Of a stretch of DNA of 64,000 nt, positions 11,101 through 21,372 are shown one piece after another. The notes beneath the pieces are model-generated. The model did no database searches. It was not told the origin of the DNA and saw only the letters and a list, made by a program, of their open reading frames with translations. Position numbers and translations under genes: made by a program. How positions within the stretch are numbered: the first letter of the stretch is position 1; each line of letters starts with the position of its first letter. The DNA lies in assembly GCA_936450465.1 (NCBI GenBank), contig OW388299.1, positions 38,265,548 through 38,329,547 on the forward strand, in the 5' to 3' direction. The DNA comes from Gibbula magus (Eukaryota; Mollusca; Gastropoda; Trochida; Trochidae).

Positions 11101-14100
11101 TATAAAATATGCTTTGCGTTTATCATTAGTAGTTTATTTTGTTGAATACATTAAATAGTCTTCTACAAATTTTGCATTGTTTGAAGCCACCCATTGACAT
11201 TTTCATGGGATTTTTTTTAGATCAAATGAAACAATTTACCTTACAAAATAAAAAATAATTTTCTACTCTAATTATTTTCTCATGCAGACAATTTCTAATT
11301 AGTATGTCATGCTGCTTATCATGCTTTAATCCTTCAACTGAAATCCAAACTCGTTATGATTTATGATATGATGAATTTCTTTTGCAATTTTATTCCCCTA
11401 ATTATACCCCCGCTACGAAGTAGTCGGGGGTATATAGCGCTCAGCGCGTCCGTCCGTCCGGAACACTTTTGGTTCCGCTCATAACTCAAATACTACTTGT
11501 TCAATTGTTATGAAACTTTATACATGTACACTTTATGGTCCCTAGATGTGCCTTTTCTATGTTTCCCTCAGATTCCATGATTATTTTTTCAGATTTTCCA
11601 CTTTTAAGCGTCTTTGTGTGCGCGTCTATGGTCACACTTTTGGTTCCGCTCATAACTCAAATACTACATCTTCAATTGTTATGAAACTTTATACATGAAC
11701 ACTTTATGGTCCCTAGATGTGCCTTTTCTATGTTTCACTCAGATTCCATGATTATTTTTTCAGATTTTCCACTTTTAAGCGTCTTTGTGTGCGCGTCTAT
11801 GCTTACACTTTTGGTTCCGCTCATAACTCAAATACTACTTGTTCAATTGTTATGAAACTTTATGTATGTACACTTTATGGTCCCCACATGTGCCTTTTGT
11901 ATGTTTCGTACTCTAATTTGCATAATTTATGCAAATTTTCTCCGTTTTTCGACTTTGCATTCAGTTTTTGTTCCACTCATAACTCAAATACTAATTGTCT
12001 TGTAACTTGATACATATAATCATCACGATGTGTACATCTGCCTTTTGTATGTTTCATACCCTCATTTGCATAATTTATGGAAATATTCTCCGTTTTTGAC
12101 TTAACCATTCACACTTTTTGTTCCACTCGTAACTCTGAAAGCAGTTGTTCAAATGTTAAGAAACTTGATATGTACAATCACCATGATGTGTACATCTGCC
12201 TTTTGTATGTTTCATACCCTCATTTGCATAATTTATGCAAATTTTCTCCCGTTTTTCATCCTCGCCATTCACACTTTTTGTTCCACTCATAACTCAGACA
12301 CTAATTGTTCAAATGTTACGAAACCACTGATGTGTACATCTGTCATTTTTATATTTCATACCCTCATTTGCATATTTGTATGTTTCATACCCTCATTTGC
12401 ATATTTAATGACATTTTTCAAATTTTTCGACTTTTACTTCTAAAACATGCTTACAAGTGTAATACTTACTCTGCTTTAATAATACTTATATATAATGGTC
12501 TGTTCATACAAAAGTTTAAACATTGATGCCCTTTTGCTATTTTCAAACATTTCTTTTTTACCAATGTTAAAAGCGGGGGTATCATGAGTGAGCTGTGCTC
12601 ACTAATTCTCTTGTTCACAATGAAAACAAATCATGAATGAAGTCACAAAGCCTGTTCATTTATCTCAAGTTTGGAAATAACATTGGAATCTTTTGAATCA
12701 TTGCCTTTACAGAATTAAACATTTCTCAATATACAATTTTTTCTTTACAGATATTTTTGTTTCCAAGATTCAGAGTATTTTCAAAATTTTTGCTTTTGAA
12801 ACTTTTTATTTTCTGACAATTTGCATACCGGGTAACAAAAGTCATATCTCATCAAGTAACAGTGAATTTCTATGGTTCAACAAATTTGATAATGCTTTCT
12901 GAAATACTGTTGTGGCTGCTAATAAGTTAGGTAAGATCAGTTTTGCCCTTATTGCTTATCCTTATGTTATGGTTGACAGGACACTGCGGACAGGACGGAG
13001 TCACCACGTATGAATGACGACGAAGATGGTGGAGGTGAGAACGAAGCTACAGACGAAACATACACGTTGGACTTCTCCGTGAAGAAGAAGAAGAGAAAGA
13101 AGAAGAAGGTTGACTTCGGGGAACAGGCCATAGAGGATGATGCAGAGGATGGTCAGTATAGATGAAGAAATGTTTAATGATGAAGTAATATAGGAGAAAC
13201 TGGACTATAAAGTAGAAATGAGGAATTATAGTATTGATGTCCATGTATTGATGTTCAAGGTGTTTCTTCAATTTGACATTTTAAATTGACAAAATAACAC
13301 TTTTGTGCTGGCTACTTTTCAAGCTTGGTTAATACACTGATGTCATGTAGGAGGAACTGGAATAGAAGCTTATTTTCTGTGGATTTAAGTTTTGCCCTTC
13401 AATGTTTTCCTGTTTGGGACACCAGCAAATGATGCTGTAGTTACAGGTTTTACGACGATCCACGGGCAAAATTGTGTTGCAGTCTTCCCTCTTTTCAATA
13501 TGTTAATTTGCTTGTCTTCATGTTGTGTTTACAGAAGAATCAGCCGACAAGGAAGGTAGACCAGGGGACACAAAATCCTGGATCGGTTCCGACAGAGATT
13601 ACACATACGACGAGGTAAGACGCGACTCGGTTCAATCTGAAATCTTTACTAGTAACAGAGGCATGATTATTATAGCCATTCTCTCCCCACAGTGGGTTCT
13701 CAAGTCTGTCCACATACCCTCTGTAAGAAGTTGGTCATTTGCTCGATTCTAGCAAAATCCCTTAGTAGTGAACGATTACAGGAACAAACTAAATGCTTAT
13801 TTTGTAACAAAATTGCTGATAGTACAACTACCTTTACTTGCAGTAAAACAGGTTTCTGGCTATAAGAGTGCTCCACTTTTCACAGAGGTTACATGAGGTA
13901 AAATCTAACCTGTTTGGAGAGAATATTTTCAATGGCATCAACAAAATAATATTTTCTGTAAAACTACATGAGCCACTTAGTATATTGTATTTCTTTACGT
14001 TCATCTTCAGCTTCTGACGCGAGTGTTTGACATAATGCGAGAGAAGAACCCGGACATGGTCGCCGGGGAGAAGAAGAAGTTCGTTATGAGACCTCCACAA

Positions 14101-17100
14101 GTCCTCAGGGTGGGAACCAGGAAAAGTTCCTTTGCAAACTTTGCAGATATTTGTCGGTTGTGAGTATTTCATTGATTCTATTTGCTCTCCTTATAAAATT
14201 TATAAAATCGTAATCTGTATAGGAGTAAGCATATTCTCAGACATATGTAATTCTCTAATAATAAATTGACCATGTTTAGAATTCAGAATCCTTTTCATCA
14301 TACTTCTTTTCTAAAACAGAATATTTCTTTCATAATTAATTTTAAATAATTAAGACAAATGTTGTTTGTTTTTATATAATTGTGGTTTATAACAATTCTT
14401 GAGATTCAAGATTTCAAACTGCTCTAGTGTAGCTTTTCGTTTTGGGTGAAATTGCTGACCTTGTCATCATGAAACTATTTTGTTTTTGTTCCTCAGATTA
14501 CATAGGCAGCCAAAACACGTCCTCGCCTTCCTGTTAGCTGAGTTGGGAACCAGGTTGGTTACTCCATGCATTTATAGTTTCAAATTGTTAACCCTTTGTC
14601 TACTGAATTAATTATGTCCCCCGAAAATTTTTTCGGGAGACATAATGTTTTCGCCTCCGTCCGTCATTCCATCATTCCGTCATTCCGTTATTCCGTTATT
14701 CCGTTATTCCGAAATGCTTTCTTTTCCTGGCCATATCTCAAAAACCGTTCAATATTTTTTCACGAAACTTGGTATGTGGTTAGACCTAGTGGTGGAGTGG
14801 TGCCTTTTGCTATTTGGTTATTCTGAATTTTTTTTTTTTCTCTGGTTTCCATGGAAACAATTTTAACTTAGTGCAAATTGGGGGTAGGGACATTTTCCGG
14901 CCTCTATTTCAAAATCTATTTAGTATTTCTTTACGAAACTTGGTATGTGGTTAGACCTAGTGGAGGAGTGGTGCCTTTTGCTATTTTGGTTATTCTGAAT
15001 TTTTTTTTTTTTCTGGTTTTCATGGAAACAATTTGAACTTAGTGCAATTTGGGGGTAGGGACCTTTTCCGGCCTCTATTTCAAAATCTATCAAGTATTTC
15101 TTTACGAAACTTGGTATGTGGTTAGACCTAGTGGAGGAGTGGTGCCTTTTGCTATTTTGGTTATTCTGAATTTTTAATTTTTTCTGGTTTCCATGGAAAC
15201 AATTTGAACTTAGTGCATATTGGGGGTAGGGACCTTTTCCGGCCTCTATCTACAAAACCGTTCAATATTTTTTCAGCAAACTTTGTATTTGCTTAGACCT
15301 AGTGATAGAGTGGTGCCTTTTGCTACTTTGGCTATTCTGATTTTTTTTTTTTTTACTGGTTTCCATGGCAACAATTTCAACTAAGTGAAATTGGGGATAG
15401 GGACCTTTTCCGGCCTCTATGTCAAAATCTATCAAGTATTTCTTTACGAAACTTGGTATGTGGTTAGACCTTGTGGTGGAGTGGTGCCTTTTTCTATTTT
15501 GGTTATTCTGAATTTTTAATTTGTTCTGGTTTCCATGGAAACAATTTGAACTTAGTGCATATTGGGGGTAGGGACCTTTTCCGGCCTCTATCTACAAAAC
15601 CGTTTAATATTTTTTCAGCAAACTTTGTATTTGCTTAGACCTAGTTATAGAGTGGTGCCTTTTGCTACTTTGGCTATTCTGAATTTTTTATTTTCTCGTT
15701 ATTAATGCAGTATTGAACTTAGTTCTTAACATAAGTGAAAAATAAGGGTAATATGACTAGGTTTGATTGAAAGTTGGAGCGGGGGACACCACAGTGCATC
15801 ACATGCACATATTTCTAGTTAGTTTTAAAACCATTCCTGAGTGCCTGATTTACAGGAATTTTAACTCTGACTTTGACTCATCTTCCGCACGCATCGGGCC
15901 ATATATGCACTTTTAGAAAATGCATAGTGACCCTTGCGACAACTCTACAGAATTTCTGAGACAGGGTCAGCGCCACCTATCGTCCAAAGAGAGTTACGTC
16001 TCCTCTATTGACCAATCAAATAGGTCCTTACCAACCCAACCGATCCAAAAGTTGGTAATGCACCGACAGCTTTACAAATTGTTTATCCTATTTTGGGATT
16101 TTCCATTTGCATAATATAAATTTCAAAACGGATTTTTACTTCAATGGGAAAATTAAACAAGAGAGCTATTATCAGATCTTGAATAAATTGTGGTTTGTTT
16201 CATTTACCCGCACATTGTGATTTAGTTTTATCATTAATTAATCGAGTGTAATCAGCGTAGTACTGGTAATTCAAATTAAAAGACCAACGTGTCTGTGTGT
16301 GATTTGTAAACACGCCGTTGATTAGTCTACATATAGTTCAATAGTCGTATAACTTCCTGTCTCAGAAATCCCTTCGAGTTGTCGCTAGGGTCAGTATGCA
16401 TTTTCTAAAAGTGCATATATGGCCCGATGCGTGCGGAAGATGACTTTGACTCTGCAACCGAATGATTGGCACACCAAGATTATGCAGCTAAAGGGCTACC
16501 TCGTTCTCTTCCCTTCCCACAGTTCTTCTGTCATAATGGAGCATATTTCAGGATTTCACAAAATCTCCTGGCGGTGAAAGTTTAATGCAACCAATGAGGA
16601 TTCTCTATTTCTAACCCAGACAGTGCACCATATGCAACAGAGGTTAGAACTGAGTGCAGTAACCTCTGTGGGAAGATATTGAGGTTTACTTTGACTCACT
16701 TGTTTCCACTTCTTGTGTTTAAATATGTAATGCTTTCAAACCCATTTTAATGACTTTAAATATCAATGTCTTCTAAATGCTTTTCTTTATCTTAATATTT
16801 GTTCTGTTCATTTTATAGTGGATCTGTCGACGGAAATAACCAGTTGATTATCAGAGGAAAATATAATCAAAAACAGATAGAAAATGTTCTTAGGAGATAT
16901 ATAAGTAAGTTAATCTTTAACTTGTTTTGTAATTGAATAGTTTGAATATCACAGTCAATGGGAGATAATTTGCGCATACAACAAGTTTTTTCATTGCATA
17001 GTAAGTGCTTCAAAAATTACTGTTCGAAATTCTCTCCAACTTCAAAGTAATATACTTGCAATTCTTGTCTCGTTTAAATAGCAACTATCATGTTGACCAT

Positions 17101-17384
17101 GAAAAAGAGTTGATGAAATGTTTTTGCCTGTGCTAACATCAAGACTGATTATTTTACTTTTCAACCTAATCACAAATGTCTCTAAGTGGGAACTCATCTC
17201 TATTACAGAGGAATACGTGACGTGTCACACATGCCGATCGCCAGACACGTTGCTCCAGAAAGACACGCGACTCTTCTTCCTTCAGTGTGAGACATGCGGG
17301 TCCCGGTGCTCAGTTGCCAGTATCAAGTCCGGTTTCCAGGCCGTTACCGGGAAGAGAGCTGCCATCAGGGCCAAGACGACATAA
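8117..17384 (+). CDS. EIF2S2: Translation initiation factor eIF2 subunit beta (copy A), nine exons
   Basis: Beta subunit of the cytosolic eIF2 GTPase, which brings initiator Met-tRNA to the 40S ribosome. Coding exons: 8117-8134, 9000-9153, 9651-9736, 12980-13151, 13535-13614, 14011-14159, 14497-14553, 16819-16904, 17209-17384. They join in frame at GT-AG sites to 325 codons plus TAA (human about 333). Three lysine boxes, the known eIF5/eIF2B-epsilon contacts, lie at residues 14-21, 67-74 and 121-129 (KKKKRKKKK). [14 protein letters not shown] at 166-179 matches the eIF2-gamma docking helix. [32 protein letters not shown] and [16 protein letters not shown] follow the family closely. The zinc ribbon is C273xxC276-X17-C294xxC297, followed by [17 protein letters not shown]. 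The start MADEEL is chosen because it opens directly into a family-like N terminus. Introns 3 and 7 are loaded with mobile elements, and the exon 3 donor is triplicated downstream. Confidence 0.95.
8168..8182 (+). promoter_or_regulatory. Possible YY1-like site in intron 1 of EIF2S2
   Basis: AATGGCGGCGTCCAT lies just after exon 1. ATGGCGGC resembles the core of YY1 sites, which are often placed just downstream of the start of housekeeping genes in animals. This is a motif match only; no functional evidence is available here. Confidence 0.25.
9705..9858 (+). repeat. Triplicated exon-3 end plus 5' splice site (about 55-bp unit)
   Basis: The last 32 coding bases of exon 3 and its donor (GCCT|GTAAGTTGG) recur twice immediately downstream. 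The three GT donors are at 9737, 9792 and 9845. Units 1 and 2 are identical over about 55 bases; unit 3 is slightly shorter and has two substitutions. Use of the first donor keeps the eIF2-beta frame. Reading past it meets TGA at 9761-9763. Confidence 0.9.
9876..10184 (+). mobile_element. tRNA-derived SINE copy in EIF2S2 intron 3 (degenerate head)
   Basis: It starts GGGCGGGATAGTGCA with a damaged A-box/B-box head. It continues with the family body (TGCAATGCTACACTGAATTTC, GTTCGCAGGTTTCAC, GATATAAGTGAAATACT) and ends with the tail CTTCACCTCACCT. Confidence 0.85.
10297..10602 (+). mobile_element. tRNA-derived SINE copy, well preserved, 5'-truncated
   Basis: CAGTGGTTAGCGCG and GGGGTTCAAATCCCG match the A-box and B-box of RNA polymerase III promoters. 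The family body follows and the element ends in CACCTCACCTCACC repeats. Perfect 14-bp target duplications TAACTTTACAAAAT flank it at 10283-10296 and 10603-10616. About 15 bases at the 5' end are missing relative to the copy at 9876. Confidence 0.92.
11403..12582. mobile_element. Tandem-core element (CCCCCGC ends, CGTCCGTCC head) in EIF2S2 intron 3
   Basis: The left end TACCCCCGCTACG..GTCGGGGGTA is itself palindromic, followed by AGCGCGTCCGTCCGTCC. Six tandem cores follow, each starting GGTTCCGCTCATAACTC or TGTTCCACTCATAACTC, at 11471, 11642, 11813, 11969, 12119 and 12279. The first three are spaced exactly 171 bp apart; later ones are shorter. The right end AAGCGGGGGTAT mirrors the left. No protein is encoded. 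It shares architecture with the elements at 14610 and about 41067. Confidence 0.75.
14610..15795. mobile_element. Tandem-core element (TGTCCCCCG ends) in EIF2S2 intron 7
   Basis: The left end ATTATGTCCCCCGAAAA..TTTTCGGGAGACATAAT is a hairpin followed by CTCCGTCCGTC. Six tandem cores carry TGCCTTTTGCTA or close variants at 14801, 14972, 15143, 15314, 15485 and 15656, which is an exact 171-bp spacing throughout. The right end is GGAGCGGGGGACACC. Each core has CCATGGAAACAATTT, TTTTCCGGCCTCTAT and ACGAAACTTGGTATGTGG. It has no coding capacity. Confidence 0.8.
15881..16440. mobile_element. Foldback (MULE-like) element with about 85-bp TIRs and 12-bp TSD
   Basis: TCTTCCGCACGCATCGGGCC at the left is the exact complement of the right end. 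The arms continue for about 85 bases with few mismatches (ACTTTTAGAAAATGCATA, GCGACAACTC, ATTTCTGAGACAG). TGACTTTGACTC flanks it at 15868-15879 and 16441-16452. Long TIRs plus a long direct duplication suggest a Mutator-like non-autonomous element. It sits in intron 7 of EIF2S2. Confidence 0.85.
16500..16680. mobile_element. Degenerate CATTCTCTTCCCACAG-family MITE
   Basis: The left part has TTCTCTTCCCTTCCCACAG. The right part has AGAGGTTAGAACTGAGTGCAG then TAACCTCTGTGGGAAGA, as in the family's right arm. The interior retains GCAACCAATGAGGATTCT, as in the copy at 18171. Confidence 0.6.
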
Positions 17385-18170
17385 ATCTATCTGCCTGGGA
17401 GCACCATACTCGCTTCTACAGGGATGTTAAGAAATTGTTGATATTCATCAAGAGTTCTTCAAAAACAGTTGTGGGCTTTATCATGTGTGAACAATTACAA
17501 TGTTCAAATAAAAACTTGGAGGAAAGTTTCTGTTGGAAATTAAATGGAATTAGAAAAAACGAGGTGAAATGAATCTCTTGTTTTCGCTCTGATTTTGTTG
17601 GAATTGATTGTGAGTTAATTAATTGACATTGTTGTTGAGTCTAAAAGTGGTTCACTCTGACAGTGTTGTACAAGAGTTTTAAGCTTTAATAAATATTTTG
17701 TAATTACACCATATTTATGAAGATTCTGAAGTCCTCTCCAAGAGAAATATTGTTACACTGAATATATTTGAAAAAAGACCAGCAAGATAGTTAGGTAATA
17801 TCTGTAGAATAAATACTTCATATTTACATAACTAATCATTCCTATTACATATTGTTGCAACTAGTGACTCCTCTGTGGGTGAATCCTGACAGTTGAGAGA
17901 AAGGTCTATGATTTCAGCAGTCTACTGAATGTTGTATTATTTTCATCTGTTTGATATCTCATTCAATGTACATACACTTCGATTGGGCGCTGTGTACAGT
18001 GTATTTAACATGCTGCAGTATGCCTCTTCACACTCTGTCCTTGCTTCATAGAATAAATAGCTGGTCATTTTACAGTCGTACCATTCTTTCTCGTACTATA
18101 TGACTGAAGAATTTATCTTCATGTAAAGTATATGATGAATCAAGAAGTTCCTGTGTCGTTCTCCAGGATG
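17385..18170. other. 3' UTR of EIF2S2 and spacer
   Basis: Non-coding after the TAA at 17382-17384. AATAAA motifs at 17507-17512 and 17688-17693 are the candidate poly(A) signals. Nothing else is recognised. Confidence 0.55.
17507..17512 (+). terminator. Candidate poly(A) signal of EIF2S2
   Basis: AATAAA about 120 bases after the stop codon, followed by T/G-rich sequence. A second AATAAA at 17688-17693 is an alternative. Confidence 0.5.
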
Positions 18171-18562
18171 CCGTTCTCTTCCACAGAGGTTACTCCCAGA
18201 TTTCCAATCCTAACCTCTGTTCTACTAGAGCTGGATTTCTCGACTCAATCAACATTCCTTATCGGAGGTAAAGGGAACCTCATACTCTATCCCTGTTTCT
18301 TAATCAATGAAAACCCATCTTTCAGCGGCTATGTCGACCGAATGACTTCAAAGATCTTAGCATTTGACTCCAAAGGGTCTTGCTAATAAGCATATGTCCT
18401 TGATAGAAGTAACACAAATGAAGTATTTTCTGTATTTGTCTCAGATTTGGTCTTCAAATGCAACCAATCAGGATTCTACCTTTTATGCCATGAATCCAGC
18501 CCTAGTAGAACATATGTTAGGATTGGAAATCTGAAGGGAGTAACCTTTGTGAGCAGAGAATA
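18171..18562. mobile_element. Long foldback MITE, CATTCTCTTCCCACAG family (second copy)
   Basis: The left arm GTTCTCTTCCACAGAGG..CCAATCCTAACCTCTGTTCTA pairs with the right arm TAGAACATATGTTAGGATTGG..GTAACCTTTGTG. The interior matches the 6278-6821 copy (GGGAACCTCATACTCTATCC, ACTTCAAAGATCTTAGCA) but is shorter. Confidence 0.8.
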
Positions 18563-19139
18563 CATGATGTACGCTACTGAAAAAAATATTATCAGTTTCC
18601 AAACTGACTGTAGAGACTCCATGCCAAGAAGGGGGATCACTACCCGTTGTATGGCACACACAAGAAATAGTATATTTGACATTGTGGTAAGAAGGTGTTT
18701 CTTCCCAGGGTAGTATGGTCTGATGTACCCCTTTTTCTAGCCATAGTCCCTCCACTACCGGCTTGGGTAATATTGCTTCTAAGGTGGGGTCTTCAGACTG
18801 TATTACCCAAGAAGCTTAGCATTTTAAAACTGTCACAAACACTCTTGTAGAATACTTAAATATTGCATCTCGAACAAATAAATCATTCATCTTGTTCTAA
18901 CCAACAAGAAATAAGAGTGACAGGCAAGGTTCCTGACATATTTTGACAAAACCAATTGACGCATGAAGAAGATCAACTCGGGTAACATAAACTGCAGAAT
19001 CCGCTGATCCCAAGCCAAGGACATTCCTAACCTGACTAATGCTGACTGACACTAAATATATATTTAAAAAAAAAAAGAGTTTTAATTTATCCCGTTGAAT
19101 ATGGAAATGAACAACGACAACGACTTCCAAACTAAGGCA

Positions 19140-19627
19140 CCCCAACATCAGCAGTTAGTATCTCCAGTGACTCCATTCGCCTCGGCACAGGCGTGAATAC
19201 TTTTAGGATAAGAGTCACAGATAAAACAAGGAGTTCCTCCGTTCTTGCTGCAAGCCATATGTGCAACATCAATTGGCCGTATCTGACGTCTTTAAACTCG
19301 CATTCCAAGTTCGTCCCACGTACAAGTTCTCAATAGCGTTTAGGTGTTGGGAATAAGCGGGCCAGTCATCACGTAGATTCCATGTTTTTTAAGTTGTGTG
19401 CCTCACTTCCGGCACGTGCGTTGCCATGCTGTCATGCAGTGTCGTTGACGTCGTAGGTGACAGACCACTTCAGGCCTCAGAATTTCACCAACATAAGATT
19501 GTCTTGAATAACGTGAAGATCGCTCCTGAAAGCCATTCTGTCTGCTCCCAAAAACGTGAAGTGGATAAAAACTCGGACAATGAACATAGAACACGTCTTC
19601 CATTCCAAACGTTAGATACTTCATTTA
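19140..19627 (-). pseudogene. Degenerate Tc1/mariner-type transposase (DDE family), C-terminal half
   Basis: Read on the minus strand, frames broken by shifts spell a Tc1-like DDE transposase in order: HVFGSRQNGF, then EILRPEVVCHLRRQRHCMT, a damaged catalytic block ahead of it, WPAYSQHLNAIE(N)LWDELG (family: WPAYSPDLNPIE.LWDELG), and finally ACAEANG near the C terminus. The largest open piece is 19403-19624. Frameshifts and a stop show that it is inactive. No clear terminal inverted repeats were found. Only the C-terminal half is present. Confidence 0.8.
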
Positions 19628-19784
19628 TGTTTGATGTAATGTTTCAAGTACGCTAAAACAAATCAAGGTATCTTCAGACTTGCTGAAATACCCGATACCT
19701 TTCAATTTGTAGTTGTGTATGGCGCTTGTGTGGTGGTATAGGGGGAACTTCACGATCATATTCATTAGATGGTTTTCCTTCAAA

Positions 19785-19860
19785 TTTAAATGAATTGCTT
19801 TCAACTTTAAATGAATTGCTTTCGACTTTAAATGAATTACTTTCAAAGTTAATGAATTTA
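19785..19860. repeat. Short tandem repeat, 21-bp unit, about 3.5 copies
   Basis: TTTAAATGAATTGCTTTCAAC is repeated with small changes (GAC, TTAC variants). The open frames across it on both strands are a result of the 21-bp (multiple of 3) period. Confidence 0.85.
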
Positions 19861-21372
19861 CTGTACATTACTGAGGGGCGCCTGATAGTTGACTTGAAAC
19901 TCAAACGACTATTCTGGCTACTCTATACCAAGGACATTTTCAAACGAGTTTTAATTAACACAATATTTCCACCTGTCAAATCACAAAGAAGTTGACACCC
20001 AACCGGTGGTAGTTTGAGGCCTAACGCTTTCTGATAGGAAATCCTTAGTTTAAGGTTAAACAAATACAATAAATCAAATGGTATTTCAAATACCATTTTA
20101 AGATGTGACTCGCTGGGTTCAGTGGATTTTCTACCACTCTTTATCAAAGAAAATTTTTATTGCTTGACCATTTTAGTGATAGATAACTAAGAAAATACTT
20201 CACGTCTTGTGACATTCTCTTCCCACAGAGGTTACTAACATTTGCTAGGATAGAAAATCTGAGAGTAAACACCTGTGGCAAGAGAATGTCTTGGGAATAT
20301 TAAATTTACGTTTATGTTTGGATCAGTTTAACCATAACAAAAAGGGTTATATTTTGATGACTAGATTTTACAATATGTCAAGGAATAGCGCATTTTCATT
20401 CAGAAATAATATTCATTCACAAATATAACCGATAAGAAGTGAAGCCATTTATTGAATCTCCGAATTTGAAAAGTTTGCGTAAGAATAAACAGGAATGTCC
20501 CATGAACTCGTTTGTACAAAATTAGCATGTAAGAGTCTTCCTTTTAGGAAATCGAAGCAAAAACTCTGTAGACTTACGGTAGTTGTTATACAACACCGGT
20601 CCATACCCAAGAACAATTGCGAACTAAGGACCTATTTATATTTCAGAGTCAATCATTTCTGTAGGCTACATGTCGTCAGGTTTGTTACGATTGCGTCAGA
20701 CAGATAAGCTTTATATATACGAGACAATCGGAATGGGATTCACTTTATCTGCGACATTCACACAATCCTACATACAACTCCGAATGAAGATGTCTATGAC
20801 AGAAAACAAGGCTGAAATCTACGTTACTTTTGTACTTGTGTATATCTCTGCGGATCACTATGGCGACGGTATGGCAATGACATTTTTTTAAATAATGAAA
20901 TGAAAATTGTTCGTCATTATTACTTTATGGAATTGTAGATTACGATTATAAATATATGTATTTATATTTATAGTTGCATGATTTTTGTTGATAATGTTTC
21001 TCAAATTTGAAAAAAAGTTATAACAGTATAAAACTGACAGTGAAGTTTTCGTCTCGAGTGATGAAAGAATTGTGAAAACTTGCAACAATTAGCTGGAAAG
21101 TTTCATAACATTTGTATATAATTTCACTGAAGTTAACTAAATTTAATTGAAACATAACTGAAAATAAAGAATGAATTCGAATACGTTAATTTGGAAAAAA
21201 ATATTCATTAATCGATACGGGTGGGTAAATGCAGCACCTATATATTATACAAAACTTCTTCTTTCCTACTGCGTAATTCAATGTTCTTCAACGTTTGATG
21301 AAAACATTAATGATGCACTATATACAGGATGTGACGGACAGTTTCCCGTTCATGCACGGGCATGGGACGGAT
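19861..21372. other. Spacer upstream of eIF2-beta copy B
   Basis: No recognisable gene. Short frames such as 20495-20707 lack protein-like features. It contains a short MITE at 20213-20287. A possible TATA-like string, TATATATTATAC, at about 21239-21250 lies some 120 bases before the copy B start codon. It could be a promoter element, but this is weak. Confidence 0.35.
20213..20287. mobile_element. Short foldback MITE (75 bp), CATTCTCTTCCCACAG family
   Basis: CATTCTCTTCCCACAGAGG at the left and CTGTGGCAAGAGAAT at the right form the arms. The flanks GTCTTGTGA (20204-20212) and GTCTTGGGA (20288-20296) are a 9-bp duplication with one mismatch. Confidence 0.75.

Noticed and set aside
13834..14172. 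112-codon minus-strand open frame
   Set aside because: It is the antisense shadow of EIF2S2 exon 6.
19403..19624. Functional transposase gene
   Set aside because: It matches Tc1-like transposase but is frameshifted, lacks the N-terminal half and has no clear terminal repeats.
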